64,000 nucleotides of DNA from Pseudomonas sp. Ant30-3. GTDB taxonomy: Bacteria > Pseudomonadota > Gammaproteobacteria > Pseudomonadales > Pseudomonadaceae. Within the stretch, counting starts at the first letter, position 1, and each line of letters begins with the position of its first letter. This document shows, piece after piece, positions 46,467 to 56,410 of this stretch. Position numbers and translations under genes: made by a program. The stretch covers positions 1 through 64,000 of the forward strand of contig NZ_JMCL01000059.1 of the NCBI RefSeq assembly GCF_000690905.1, in the 5' to 3' direction. Under the pieces are notes generated by a model. It saw only the letters and a list, made by a program, of their open reading frames with translations. It had not been told where the DNA came from and did not search any database.

Positions 46467-48749
46467 ATGGAGTGGCTTGGTTTTCATTTTATTACCGAGC
46501 TACCGATCGACGGGCAGGTAATACTCAATTGCACACACGACTATTCTCTCGTGCTATTGGCCTATCTGGTGGCGTGCGCGGGAGGCTTTGCCACGCTGGA
46601 CATGGCCGAACGGCTGCGGCATACGGACAAGCCCACCTCCCAGTGGCTCTGGCGTGGCGTCGGCGCGGCATGCCTGGCAGGCGGCATCTGGGCCATGCAT
46701 TTTATCGGCATGCTGGCATTCCAGGCGCCCATTGAAATCCACTACGAAATGCCTGTCACTCTGCTCTCACTGTTGATTGCGTTGCTCGCTTCATGGCTGG
46801 CAATGCACACGCTCAGTGACCCCGATCTCAACCTGTGGCAATACGTTCAGGCGGCCGTGTGCATCGGGCTGGGCATTGCTGCGATGCATTACGTGGGCAT
46901 GGCGGCAATGCGCTCGAATGCGCAGGCCTATTACCAACCCGGGTTGTTTGCGCTCTCTATTGCGATTGCCATCGGTGCCAGCCTTGCGGCGCTGCTGCTG
47001 TCGAGTCATTTACGCAACGGCAGCGGCCTCTTTCACCAATTGTTGAAGTACAGCGCCAGCCTGATTCTCGGGGCCGGCATCATCAGCATGCACTTCACCG
47101 GTATGGCCGCGCTCAGTCTGGTGCTGCCGACCGACAGTGCACAGACACTGCCCGGCGACAACAATCACCTGCAACTGGCGCTGACGGTGGCGACGATGAC
47201 GCTGCTGATTATCGGCAGCAGCATCAGCGCGGCACTGGCGGATAAAAAGCTTCAGCACAAGGAGCGCGATCTGCAGCGGGTCAATACCCTGCTCGGCCAA
47301 CTCGACCAGGCGCGCTTGTCACTGCAACAGGTGGCGCATTACGACGCCCTCACCAACCTCTTCAACCGCCGCGGTTTCAATCAGATTTTTGCCGAGAAAC
47401 TCAGCGAAAAAACCCGCGACGGCGGCAGACTGGCGGTGATGTTTCTCGACATCGACCACTTCAAGCGGATCAACGACAGCCTCGGGCATGACGCTGGCGA
47501 TGAACTGCTCAAGGTCATCGCCGGCCACATCAAGGCTTCGGTGCGCAGTCAGGAGGATGTGGTGGCGCGTTTCGGCGGCGACGAATTCTGCCTGCTGATC
47601 GGCTTGCACGAGCCTGAAGAAGCGCGCCACCTGGCGCAGCGCATCATGTCGAACCTGAAGGAGCCGATCGAGTTGGCCGGGCGGCGCATGGTCATGACCA
47701 CCAGCATCGGCATCAGCCTGTTTCCAGAAGACGGCAATACCTGCGAGGAACTGCTGAAGCACGCCGATCTGGCGCTCTATCAATCCAAAGGCAGTGGTCG
47801 AAACGGTTTGAATTTCTTCAGCGCCCACCTGAAAACCCGCGCCACGCTGGAGCTGCAACTGGAAGAAGAACTGCGCCATGCCCTGCGTGAAAACAGCGGG
47901 CTGATGCTCTGCTACCAACCGATCTACGACCTGGAAACCGCGCGGGTCAGCAAACTCGAAGCACTGGTTCGCTGGCAGCACCCGGTTCACGGGCTGCTGA
48001 TGCCGGACCGTTTCATTAACATCGCTGAGGCCAATGGCCTGATTGCCGAACTGGACAATTGGGTACTTCGCCAAGCCTGTGAAGACCTTGCGCAACTGTC
48101 GCGTCAGGGCCGCGACGATCTGATCATCGCCGTCAACTGTTCGCCCCTGAGCCTGGCTCGGGAAGAACTGACCGATGAAATCGAGCAGGCATTGCGGCGC
48201 ACCGGCATGCCGCCGCACCGCCTGGAGCTGGAGGTCACTGAAAACGCATTGATGGGCAACATTGCCAACACGCTGGTGTTGTTGCGGCAGATTCGCGCCC
48301 TTGGCGTGTCGTTGTCGATCGACGACTTCGGCACCGGTTACTCATCCCTGGCTTACCTCAAACGCCTGCCGTTGAACACGCTGAAGATTGATCGCTCGTT
48401 CATTCAAGACATTCCCGGAGCGACTCAGGACATGGAAATCGTCCAGGCGATTATCGCCATGGCCCACACCCTCAATCTGAGAGTTGTCACGGAAGGTGTC
48501 GAAACGATCGAGCAGTTCGAGTTTCTCGAGCGTAACGGCTGCGATTTCGTTCAGGGCTACCTGCTCAGCCGACCCGTGCCGCTGGCGGAATTACACTCGG
48601 CACTGACCGACATCGATCAGCGCAAACCCTTCCGGGCGGTCAGTCTGTTGAGTCTGGCTGGCGGTACAGCTGCACTAACGTTGACGGGTCCTTTTGCAAA
48701 AAGCCCTGGCCTCCATGCAGGCGCATCAGTTGTGCGGCCAATCCGCTGA
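46467..48749 (+). CDS. MHYT-GGDEF-EAL membrane c-di-GMP protein
   Basis: About 760 residues. The N-terminal seven-helix MHYT domain shows three copies of its motif (AMHFIGM, AMHYVGM, SMHFTGM) thought to bind copper and sense a diatomic gas. A GGDEF domain with intact RFGGDEF (about residue 370) and an EAL domain with intact EALVRW and DDFGTGYSSLAYLKRLPLN follow, so both c-di-GMP synthesis and breakdown are possible. P. aeruginosa MucR has the same layout. The start could be 46467, 46452 or 46449. The last 36 codons run into the 3' end of the next, opposite gene. Confidence 0.9.
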   Translation: MEWLGFHFITELPIDGQVILNCTHDYSLVLLAYLVACAGGFATLDMAERLRHTDKPTSQWLWRGVGAACLAGGIWAMHFIGMLAFQAPIEIHYEMPVTLLSLLIALLASWLAMHTLSDPDLNLWQYVQAAVCIGLGIAAMHYVGMAAMRSNAQAYYQPGLFALSIAIAIGASLAALLLSSHLRNGSGLFHQLLKYSASLILGAGIISMHFTGMAALSLVLPTDSAQTLPGDNNHLQLALTVATMTLLIIGSSISAALADKKLQHKERDLQRVNTLLGQLDQARLSLQQVAHYDALTNLFNRRGFNQIFAEKLSEKTRDGGRLAVMFLDIDHFKRINDSLGHDAGDELLKVIAGHIKASVRSQEDVVARFGGDEFCLLIGLHEPEEARHLAQRIMSNLKEPIELAGRRMVMTTSIGISLFPEDGNTCEELLKHADLALYQSKGSGRNGLNFFSAHLKTRATLELQLEEELRHALRENSGLMLCYQPIYDLETARVSKLEALVRWQHPVHGLLMPDRFINIAEANGLIAELDNWVLRQACEDLAQLSRQGRDDLIIAVNCSPLSLAREELTDEIEQALRRTGMPPHRLELEVTENALMGNIANTLVLLRQIRALGVSLSIDDFGTGYSSLAYLKRLPLNTLKIDRSFIQDIPGATQDMEIVQAIIAMAHTLNLRVVTEGVETIEQFEFLERNGCDFVQGYLLSRPVPLAELHSALTDIDQRKPFRAVSLLSLAGGTAALTLTGPFAKSPGLHAGASVVRPIR

Positions 48750-49536
48750 TTGGTGTAGCCGAACCTTGTTCACGGGAAAATTTTACTGCGCTATCGAGGT
48801 CCTTGAGCAAGGTTCGCACATGCCATTTCACCGGTTCGAACTGACTGCGTGCCATTTGCGGAGCGAGGATCTGCAGGGTTTTTGAATCGGCAAAGCCACC
48901 TGCCAGCGCTTCGGCGATCAGCCCGGCTTCAACGCCGGAACGTTCGGCCAAGGCCACCACTTCCGCAATCACCAACGCATTGCAGGCAACGATCATCTGA
49001 TTGCAGGCCTTGGTCACCTGGCCCGCGCCGACGCCACCCATGTGCGTGACGCGCTGACCGAGTGCCAGTAACGCCGGTTTCACACGCTCAAGATCGGCCG
49101 CATCGCCACCGACCATGATCGCCAGGCTCCCCGCCTCGGCGCCGACCACCCCGCCAGACACCGGCGCATCAAGCCAGCTCATGCCGGTTTGAGTGACGAG
49201 CTGCGCGGACATTTCCCGCGTGGCAGTCGGCTCAAGGCTAGAAAAATCCACGAGTAACTGGCCGCTTTTCGCACCTTCGGCAACCCCACCCGAACCGAAT
49301 ACCACCTCACGCACCACCGCGGTGTCCGCCAGGCACAACATCACCACCTCGGCGTGCTGACACAGCTCGACCGGCGTGGCGACTTGCCGTGCGCCCGCTT
49401 CAACCAAGGGTGCGCATTTGTCCGGGTTGCGGTTCCACACCGTCAACGGATAGCCCGCAGCCAATAAACGCTGGCACATCGGCAGGCCCATCAGACCGAT
49501 TCCGGCAAATCCCAACGAAGGTATGGTTGACATCAT
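48640..49536 (-). CDS. Beta-hydroxyacid dehydrogenase (HIBADH family)
   Basis: A 298-residue NAD(P)-dependent oxidoreductase like 3-hydroxyisobutyrate dehydrogenase or tartronate semialdehyde reductase. The Rossmann motif is GFAGIGLMGLPMCQRLLAAG, the substrate signature DAPVSGGVVGAEAGSLAIMV and the catalytic Lys lies in GAGQVTKACNQM. The substrate is not readable. Its 3' end overlaps the opposite gene by 110 bases. MMST or MSTI may be the start (49536 or 49533). Confidence 0.88.
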   Translation of the reverse strand: MMSTIPSLGFAGIGLMGLPMCQRLLAAGYPLTVWNRNPDKCAPLVEAGARQVATPVELCQHAEVVMLCLADTAVVREVVFGSGGVAEGAKSGQLLVDFSSLEPTATREMSAQLVTQTGMSWLDAPVSGGVVGAEAGSLAIMVGGDAADLERVKPALLALGQRVTHMGGVGAGQVTKACNQMIVACNALVIAEVVALAERSGVEAGLIAEALAGGFADSKTLQILAPQMARSQFEPVKWHVRTLLKDLDSAVKFSREQGSATPISGLAAQLMRLHGGQGFLQKDPSTLVQLYRQPDSTD

Positions 49537-49731
49537 TTCGCCTCCTTTTGATTAAAGATCGCTGAATAGTGGCCGATTCATCGAGACCAAGGAAAGGATT
49601 CCCCCAAGTGGCATCCAGGCTCAGGCCCTGACGCTTGGGCCAAACACTCGCTGAAAACAGACGCGAGACCCTATCCGTGATGGTTCGACGACACAGGTCG
49701 CCGGCCTCCCAGTCCAGGTACATGGCGCACA

Positions 49732-51933
49732 ATGACCTCCAAAAATAATCCGGCCACCGCGATACCCGACCTGACTCTCAGCCCTGCGGCGAACAGCCCC
49801 TCATCTCCGAAACCGGCGAGCCAGGCGCGACCGTTGGCCAGCCAGCAATACCTGTACTTCACCGAAACCAACACCGACCGCATCCTCGACAACCTCGACG
49901 GGCTGCGCGATATGGTGTTCCCGCGCCCGGCCCATCTGGAAGGCGACAGCGAGCAGCACAGTGCTCAGGAATTCCCGTCGGTGTGCTTGATCGGCCTGGG
50001 TCGCTGCGGTTCGAACATTGCGCTGGACGTCGCCGAACTGGTGTACAACGCCCGCAAGTTCTACCTCAACGAATTCAACAACGAAGACCGCTCTTCGGCA
50101 GACAAACATTACGCCGAAAAAGGCTACAGCCCGGCCCAGTGGATTCGCAACAACTTGCGCCTGGGTTCGAACAAGGCTGCCAAACCGGTGTTTCTGGTGG
50201 AACCACTGGTGATGCTCGGCGACCTTGACAAGGACATCGCCGGGCGCATTCGTTTCTCGCGCAAGGGCGAAAAAAGCGGTTTTCTGCGCGACTACAGCAA
50301 GATGAAAATCATGGACTTGTCGGAAGTCCACGCGGGTGGCGCCGGCAACGCACCGATCCTCGGCCAGTACCTGGCGAAGATCATCCTGAACAAGGACACC
50401 CAGCGTTTTTCCAGCCCGGACTGGAAGATGATTCACTCGTACCTGATCGACAGCTGCGGGATCAAGGCCAACCAGTCGCGCCTGTATTTCTCGATTTTCA
50501 GTGCAGGCGGCGGTACCGGTTCGGGCATGGCTTCGGAGTTTGGCCTGGCCCAGCAACATTCGTACATGAACAAAACGTTCGACACCAAACCGATGGATGA
50601 ACACGACGGCAAGAGCGGCCATTCCTTCGTCTTCGAACCGATCTTCACCAGCGGCATCTGCGTGCTGCCGAACATCTCCGATCACCGCAGCGAAATGTCC
50701 GAGGCGCTGCACATCAACGCTGGACGCCTGCTGTGTAAATACTTGTCGGAAGAGTGGGACTTCTCCTACAACTTCGCCAACGAAGACAGCAGCGAAGCCA
50801 GCGTCATGGGCCGTATCCGCCCGTGGAACGCGATGATGCTGATCTCTAACGACATCATGCGGTACGCCGAAGAAAGCGATGACGGCAACATCCAGAACAT
50901 CGACGTCAACGCGATGGAAAAGCACGCCAACCAATACATCTCACAACAGATTTTCAACATTCTGACAGCGCAGGCAGTCACGACTGACTACGACCAGAAC
51001 TATTTCCGTCGCGCCGGCATCGACATCGGCGAAACCATCCGCCTCGACGCCAATGACCTGTTCATGAGTCTGGCCGGACCAGTGGCGATTGCCTACGCCG
51101 AGTCCGTCGTGCCGGAAACCCCGCCGCCGAGCAATGACAAGTTCAAAGTCTTCGAGAAAGAGCCGCAGCGCCTGAACATCGATGACCTGTTCTTCCGCTC
51201 GATCGATTTGCCGCACTTCAACAAAGTGACTCAGGCAATCGAAGGCATCAGCCTGTTGCCGATTGAATCCAAGCGTTATCGCGCCTCGCTGGAGCAATAC
51301 AAGAATTCCGGCTATGACGCGGCCGCGCTGCACGACCTGCACTTTTTCAAGAACTGCTCGTCGGTGGTGTCGATCGTTTCGCTGCCCAAAGATTACAAGC
51401 TGTCCTACATGGACCTGAACCGGTTGAAGACGCACCTCAACAGCCTGTTCCCGAACACTACGCTCAAGCGTTATGCGCTGGTGATCGGCGCGTCGGCCAA
51501 CTTGTCGCTGACCACGTTGATTGCCAAAAGCCCTTGCCTGTCGGACGATTTCCTGACGTTGATCGTGGCGTTCATCAAGCGCTGCTTCGCGAAAACGCCG
51601 TACCGCTTCGATGACACGCTGGACAACTCGATCCTCGACTTCATCATCAATGAAGACTTCGACGAAGACCGGATCGATGAACTACTCAACGAGTTTGAAA
51701 ACCCGGCGAAGATTCTCGACACCAACTGGTATGCGATCAAGCCGATGTACGAGAAGAAGTACCGCGAGTTGATCAACGACAAGGACAAGTTTGTCTCGAT
51801 CAACGACATTCGCCTGTCGCGAGATTGCGTGAAGAAATCAATCAAATACCTGCGCGAGATTTACCGTCATCGCATTGGCAAGACCAAGGTTATTTCGTTG
51901 AATAACCATACGGGCAAGACGTTTTCGGCTTGA
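49732..51933 (+). CDS. Tubulin/FtsZ-superfamily GTPase-like protein
   Basis: A 733-residue protein of unknown role. It has the tubulin signature: GGGTGSG at residues 259-265 in IFSAGGGTGSGMASEFG. A Gly-rich T1-like loop is at 86-100 (LIGLGRCGSNIALDV), a third Gly loop at 200-207 (HAGGAGNA), a probable sugar-binding strand near 304-333 (IFTSGICVLPNISD...NAGRLL), MMLISNDIM at 368-376 like the LITIPND of FtsZ, and a T7-like LDANDL at 438-443. The C-terminal 290 residues match nothing I know. The N-terminal 80 residues are Pro/Ser-rich. It is larger than FtsZ and stands alone, with no TubR-like or membrane partner gene beside it. Confidence 0.8.
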   Translation: MTSKNNPATAIPDLTLSPAANSPSSPKPASQARPLASQQYLYFTETNTDRILDNLDGLRDMVFPRPAHLEGDSEQHSAQEFPSVCLIGLGRCGSNIALDVAELVYNARKFYLNEFNNEDRSSADKHYAEKGYSPAQWIRNNLRLGSNKAAKPVFLVEPLVMLGDLDKDIAGRIRFSRKGEKSGFLRDYSKMKIMDLSEVHAGGAGNAPILGQYLAKIILNKDTQRFSSPDWKMIHSYLIDSCGIKANQSRLYFSIFSAGGGTGSGMASEFGLAQQHSYMNKTFDTKPMDEHDGKSGHSFVFEPIFTSGICVLPNISDHRSEMSEALHINAGRLLCKYLSEEWDFSYNFANEDSSEASVMGRIRPWNAMMLISNDIMRYAEESDDGNIQNIDVNAMEKHANQYISQQIFNILTAQAVTTDYDQNYFRRAGIDIGETIRLDANDLFMSLAGPVAIAYAESVVPETPPPSNDKFKVFEKEPQRLNIDDLFFRSIDLPHFNKVTQAIEGISLLPIESKRYRASLEQYKNSGYDAAALHDLHFFKNCSSVVSIVSLPKDYKLSYMDLNRLKTHLNSLFPNTTLKRYALVIGASANLSLTTLIAKSPCLSDDFLTLIVAFIKRCFAKTPYRFDDTLDNSILDFIINEDFDEDRIDELLNEFENPAKILDTNWYAIKPMYEKKYRELINDKDKFVSINDIRLSRDCVKKSIKYLREIYRHRIGKTKVISLNNHTGKTFSA

Positions 51934-51940
51934 ACTAGTG

Positions 51941-52037
51941 TTGCCCCCATCGCGAGCAGGCTCGCTCCCACAAGGATCGCATTGCTTTGGAAAGAAGGCG
52001 ATCCAATGTGGGAGCGAGCCTGCTCGCGATGGGGACA
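51941..52037. repeat. Inverted REP pair
   Basis: TTGCCCCCATCGCGAGCAGG and its inverse (cctgctcgcgatggggacaa) form a long stem after the tubulin-like gene. It may act as its transcript end, since no T-tailed terminator is seen. Nothing else is visible up to 52229. Confidence 0.88.
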
Positions 52038-52229
52038 ATGCATACAACATAAACTTAATATCCAGAAACAATTAAGCAGCCTATCGGTTACCTCATCAAC
52101 TGTGCCCGTTACGTTTACGTCACCGTTATGCCAATCGGGCCTGTGGCCTTTCTCCACGGCAACGTGCCATCACGCTACTCGGCTACACACTTCTTACGAC
52201 AAACCGCCAGCACCAAACCGGTGCAAGCT

Positions 52230-52535
52230 TCATTTCGTCGCCCTTTCCTGGATCAGGATCCACGGCGAAACTACAACTGCCCACAATTCCGGATCGCGCT
52301 CGAACAGATCCAGCGCCCGTGTTTCAGACAGCTTGGCAACCTCGTCGGCAGTCAACCAGGCAGCGACTTTCTGACCGTCGTCCGTGGCCACTGCCTCGGC
52401 GGCTGCAATCAAATCGAGAGCCGGATCGACCCATAACAGGGCACCCTTGGCAAAGAACGGTTCTAGCTCTTTCCAGGTAATTGCTGCGGTCTCGCCAAGC
52501 AGCTTGGCATAGAGGGTGCTAGGTTCTTGAGTCAT
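52230..52535 (-). CDS. DUF2288 family protein
   Basis: A 101-residue soluble protein: LYAKLLGETAAITWKELEPF, FAKGALLWVDPALDLIAAAE, AAWLTADEVAKLSETRALDL and the end WAVVVSPWILIQER fit DUF2288, whose role is unknown. ATG 52535. It appears monocistronic. Confidence 0.88.
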   Translation of the reverse strand: MTQEPSTLYAKLLGETAAITWKELEPFFAKGALLWVDPALDLIAAAEAVATDDGQKVAAWLTADEVAKLSETRALDLFERDPELWAVVVSPWILIQERATK

Positions 52536-52873
52536 GGGTCCTGTCCGGAGAAGAAATCGGCGTGAATGATAACGTCGGTGGTCCGTCAGAAAAACCCGGA
52601 TGCAATTGAGTCACCGATTGAGAAGTGCAGGAAAGCCAAGGATTGCTGACAGGTCAGCTATAACCCCGCCGCCATTCTGTCTTTTTCTTTCAAATACGCG
52701 ACACCCTCAGGTTTTGCCCCCCGGCGCCAGCTTCCCAGGCTAACAATCGGCGCTCTACACTGTACCGGTACAGTTGTCGGGGGCATTTTCCGGAGGATAT
52801 CCAAGATATCTGACCCGGTTCTGCTGCTACGGCGCCAGGACTATAAAAACTACAACAGTAAGAGTGGAGCACT
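52536..52873. other. 338-base promoter region of braC
   Basis: No gene is seen. The region should hold the divergent promoters of the DUF2288 gene and braCDEFG. A GAGTGGAG site (52863-52870) is the ribosome binding site of braC. I found no clear Lrp or other operator. Confidence 0.4.
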
Positions 52874-54001
52874 ATGACTAAGGCTACTAAGCAGATTTCC
52901 AAACTGTTTGCCGCAATGGCTCTGGCAGGGGTTGCCAGCCATTCGTTCGCAGCTGACACGATCAAGATCGGCATCGCCGGCCCCAAGACCGGTCCTGTAG
53001 CCCAATACGGCGACATGCAGTTCAGTGGCGCTAAAATGGCCATCGAGCAAATCAACGCCAAGGGCGGCGTCGACGGCAAGAAACTCGAAGCCGTTGAATA
53101 CGACGATGCCTGCGATCCGAAACAAGCCGTGGCTGTTGCGAACAAAGTCGTCAACGACGGCGTCAAGTTCGTGGTCGGTCACCTGTGCTCCAGCTCCACT
53201 CAACCGGCTTCGGACATTTACGAAGACGAAGGCGTGATCATGATCACCCCGGCTGCTACCAGCCCGGACATCACCTCCCGCGGTTACAAAATGGTCTTCC
53301 GTACCATCGGTCTGGACAGCGCGCAGGGCCCTGCCGCCGGTAACTACATTGCCGATCACGTCAAACCGAAAATCGTTGCTGTGCTGCACGACAAGCAACA
53401 ATACGGTGAAGGCATCGCTACCGCCGTCAAGCAAACGCTTGAGACCAAAGGCACCAAGGTTGCCGTGTTCGAAGGCATCAACGCCGGCGACAAGGATTTC
53501 TCCTCGATCATCCAGAAACTCAAGCAAGCCAACGTTGACTTCGTCTACTACGGCGGCTACCACCCTGAGCTGGGTCTGATCCTGCGTCAGGCTGATGAAA
53601 AAGGCCTGAAAGCCAAGTTCATGGGTCCGGAAGGCGTGGGCAACGACTCGATCTCGCAGATTGCTCAGAAGGCCTCCGAAGGTCTGCTGGTGACCCTGCC
53701 GAAATCCTTCGACCAGGATCCAGCCAACATTGCCTTGGCTGACGCATTCAAAGCCAAGAAAGAAGATCCAAGCGGTCCGTTCGTGTTCCCGTCCTACTCG
53801 GCGGTAACCGTGATTGCAGAAGGCATCAAGGCTGCGAAGAGCGAAGACGCTGCGAAGGTGGCTGAAGCCATTCACGCCGGTACCTTCAAGACCCCGACTG
53901 GCGACCTGAGCTTCGACGCCAAGGGCGACCTGAAAGACTTCAAATTTGTGGTTTACGAGTGGCACTTCGGTAAACCAAAAACTGAAGCTTCGCCTCAGTA
54001 A
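52874..54001 (+). CDS. braC: Branched-chain amino-acid binding protein BraC
   Basis: A 375-residue periplasmic LIV-binding protein. The signal peptide MTKATKQISKLFAAMALAGV ends at SFAADTIKI. The Leu/Ile/Val fold is clear: GIAGPKTGPVAQYGDMQFSG, VVGHLCSSSTQPASDIYEDE, and AVLHDKQQYGEGIATAVKQT. It feeds BraDEFG. The gene is followed by a hairpin before braD that may lower expression of the membrane genes, giving excess binding protein. Confidence 0.96.
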   Translation: MTKATKQISKLFAAMALAGVASHSFAADTIKIGIAGPKTGPVAQYGDMQFSGAKMAIEQINAKGGVDGKKLEAVEYDDACDPKQAVAVANKVVNDGVKFVVGHLCSSSTQPASDIYEDEGVIMITPAATSPDITSRGYKMVFRTIGLDSAQGPAAGNYIADHVKPKIVAVLHDKQQYGEGIATAVKQTLETKGTKVAVFEGINAGDKDFSSIIQKLKQANVDFVYYGGYHPELGLILRQADEKGLKAKFMGPEGVGNDSISQIAQKASEGLLVTLPKSFDQDPANIALADAFKAKKEDPSGPFVFPSYSAVTVIAEGIKAAKSEDAAKVAEAIHAGTFKTPTGDLSFDAKGDLKDFKFVVYEWHFGKPKTEASPQ

Positions 54002-54025
54002 GGCCTTGCCTGACTGACTGCCAAT

Positions 54026-54056
54026 AAAGCCCACGGCGTGCCGTGGGCTTTGTTTT
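54026..54056 (+). terminator. Intra-operon hairpin between braC and braD
   Basis: AAAGCCCACGGC-GT-GCCGTGGGCTTT is a perfect 12-bp stem followed by gtttta. It probably acts as a partial terminator or RNA stabiliser within braCDEFG. Confidence 0.75.
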
Positions 54057-54233
54057 ACGAACGTATTGGGCCGTGCTGGCGTGATCCGCCAGTCTCCCCA
54101 CCTGAAAATCTCAAAACCGTCATCAGCGGTTCGCTGGCAAACCTCGCGTTCGAAGTGGGTGCAGATCCACGGGGCTCGAGCAGGAAAATGACTCCACCAG
54201 TGAAATGCGTATCAGGTTTTTAGGAGCGCTGTA

Positions 54234-55157
54234 ATGCCTGACATCTATCACTTCCTCCAACAGCTGGTTAATGGCCTGACCATTGGCAGCACGTATGCCC
54301 TGATTGCCATCGGCTATACGATGGTTTACGGCATCATTGGAATGATCAACTTCGCCCACGGCGAGGTGTACATGATCGGCTCTTACGTGGCCTTCATCGC
54401 CATCGCCGGGCTGGCCATGCTGGGACTCGACAGCGTGCCGCTGTTGATCACCGCTGCTTTCATCGCGACCATCGTCGTGACCAGTGCCTACGGTTACAGC
54501 ATCGAACGCGTCGCCTACCGCCCCTTGCGCGGCAGTAACCGTCTGATCCCGCTGATTTCGGCCATCGGCATGTCGATCTTCCTGCAGAACACGGTTCTGC
54601 TGGCGCAAGACTCCAAGGACAAATCCATCGCCAACCTGATCCCGGGCAATTTTACCTTCGGGCCAGGTGGTGCACAGGAAGTGCTGATTTCCTACATGCA
54701 AATCGTGGTATTCGTGGTGACCTTCGTCGCCATGCTCGGCCTGACAATGTTCATCTCCCGCTCTCGCCTCGGACGTGCCTGCCGCGCCTGCGCCGAAGAC
54801 ATCAAGATGGCCAACCTGCTGGGTATCAATACCAACAACATCATTGCCCTGACCTTCGTCATCGGTGCAGCACTGGCAGCCATCGCAGCCGTCCTGTTGA
54901 GCATGCAATACGGTGTGATCAACCCGAACGCCGGTTTCCTCGTTGGACTCAAGGCGTTCACCGCAGCGGTACTGGGCGGTATCGGCAGCATCCCCGGCGC
55001 CATGCTCGGCGGGCTGGTCTTAGGGGTGGCGGAAGCCTTTGGTGCCGATATCTTCGGCGACCAGTACAAGGACGTCGTGGCTTTCGGCTTGTTGGTTCTG
55101 GTTCTGTTGTTCCGGCCGACCGGCATCCTGGGCCGTCCGGAGGTTGAAAAAGTATGA
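54234..55157 (+). CDS. braD: Branched-chain amino-acid permease BraD (LivH)
   Basis: A 307-residue inner-membrane permease with eight or so helices, starting [20 protein letters not shown]. The EAA-type loop is in [20 protein letters not shown], and [20 protein letters not shown] is a LivH mark. TAGGAGCGCTGTA before the ATG is the ribosome binding site. The stop overlaps braE (ATGA). Confidence 0.95.
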   Translation: MPDIYHFLQQLVNGLTIGSTYALIAIGYTMVYGIIGMINFAHGEVYMIGSYVAFIAIAGLAMLGLDSVPLLITAAFIATIVVTSAYGYSIERVAYRPLRGSNRLIPLISAIGMSIFLQNTVLLAQDSKDKSIANLIPGNFTFGPGGAQEVLISYMQIVVFVVTFVAMLGLTMFISRSRLGRACRACAEDIKMANLLGINTNNIIALTFVIGAALAAIAAVLLSMQYGVINPNAGFLVGLKAFTAAVLGGIGSIPGAMLGGLVLGVAEAFGADIFGDQYKDVVAFGLLVLVLLFRPTGILGRPEVEKV

Positions 55158-56410
55158 CTAGGAATCTTAAACAGGCACTGTTCAGTGCCTTGCTGGTGTG
55201 GGCCGTGGCTTACCCGGTACTGGGTCTGAAATTGACCATCGTCGGCATCCACCTGGAAGTACACGGCACCAGCAGTGCCACGTTGATCACGATCGCGGTG
55301 TGCTCGGTGCTGATGTTCCTGCGGGTGCTGTTTGACCAGCAGATCAGCTCGGCCTGGCGTTCCTCGCCCAACATGCCGTTGATCCCGGCCAAGGCCAGCA
55401 ACTTCCTGACCCTGCCAAACACTCAGCGCTGGATCATCATTGCGCTGGTTGCCGGCGCGCTGGTGTGGCCGTTCTTCGGTTCTCGCGGTGCGGTGGATAT
55501 TGCCACGCTGGTGCTGATCTACGTGATGCTCGGTCTTGGCCTGAACATCGTGGTCGGTCTCGCCGGTCTGCTCGATCTGGGTTACGTCGGTTTCTATGCC
55601 GTCGGGGCGTACAGCTATGCATTGCTGTCGCACTATCTGGGTCTGGGCTTCTGGATCTGTCTGCCGATCGCCGGCCTGATGGCGGCCACTTTTGGCTTCC
55701 TGCTCGGCTTCCCGGTACTGCGTCTACGCGGCGACTACCTGGCAATCGTGACCCTGGGCTTCGGTGAAATCATTCGCCTGTTCCTGCGTAACCTCACCGA
55801 CATTACGGGTGGCCCGAACGGCATCAGCAACATCGAAAAGCCGACGTTCTTCGGGCTCACCTTCGAGCGTAAAGCGGCAGAAGGCATGCAGACGTTCCAC
55901 GAGTATTTCGGCCTGGCCTATAACTCGATCAACAAGGTGATTTTCCTGTACCTGGTTGCGCTGTTGCTGGCCCTGGCTGCACTGTTCGTGATCAACCGTT
56001 TGCTGCGCATGCCGATCGGCCGGGCGTGGGAAGCGTTGCGTGAAGACGAGATCGCCTGCCGTGCGCTGGGTCTCAATCCTACAGTGATCAAGCTGTCGGC
56101 CTTCACCCTGGGCGCCGCCTTCGCCGGTTTCGCCGGCAGCTTCTTCGCCGCCCGTCAGGGTCTGGTGACGCCGGAGTCCTTCACCTTCATCGAGTCGGCG
56201 ATCATTCTCGCCATCGTCGTACTGGGTGGCATGGGCTCGCAACTGGGCGTGATCCTGGCTGCCGTGGTGATGATCCTGCTGCCTGAAATGATGCGTGAAT
56301 TCAGTGAGTACCGCATGTTGATGTTCGGCGCCTTGATGGTGCTGATGATGATCTGGCGTCCTCAAGGCCTGCTGCCTATGCAACGTCCACACATGGAGCT
56401 GCGTAAATGA
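55154..56410 (+). CDS. braE: Branched-chain amino-acid permease BraE (LivM)
   Basis: A 418-residue second permease of the LIV system. The N-terminal 100 residues are the extension common in Pseudomonas BraE, then the LivM core: [60 protein letters not shown] (EAA loop) and [20 protein letters not shown]. Coupled to braD and braF by four-base overlaps. Confidence 0.95.
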   Translation: MTRNLKQALFSALLVWAVAYPVLGLKLTIVGIHLEVHGTSSATLITIAVCSVLMFLRVLFDQQISSAWRSSPNMPLIPAKASNFLTLPNTQRWIIIALVAGALVWPFFGSRGAVDIATLVLIYVMLGLGLNIVVGLAGLLDLGYVGFYAVGAYSYALLSHYLGLGFWICLPIAGLMAATFGFLLGFPVLRLRGDYLAIVTLGFGEIIRLFLRNLTDITGGPNGISNIEKPTFFGLTFERKAAEGMQTFHEYFGLAYNSINKVIFLYLVALLLALAALFVINRLLRMPIGRAWEALREDEIACRALGLNPTVIKLSAFTLGAAFAGFAGSFFAARQGLVTPESFTFIESAIILAIVVLGGMGSQLGVILAAVVMILLPEMMREFSEYRMLMFGALMVLMMIWRPQGLLPMQRPHMELRK

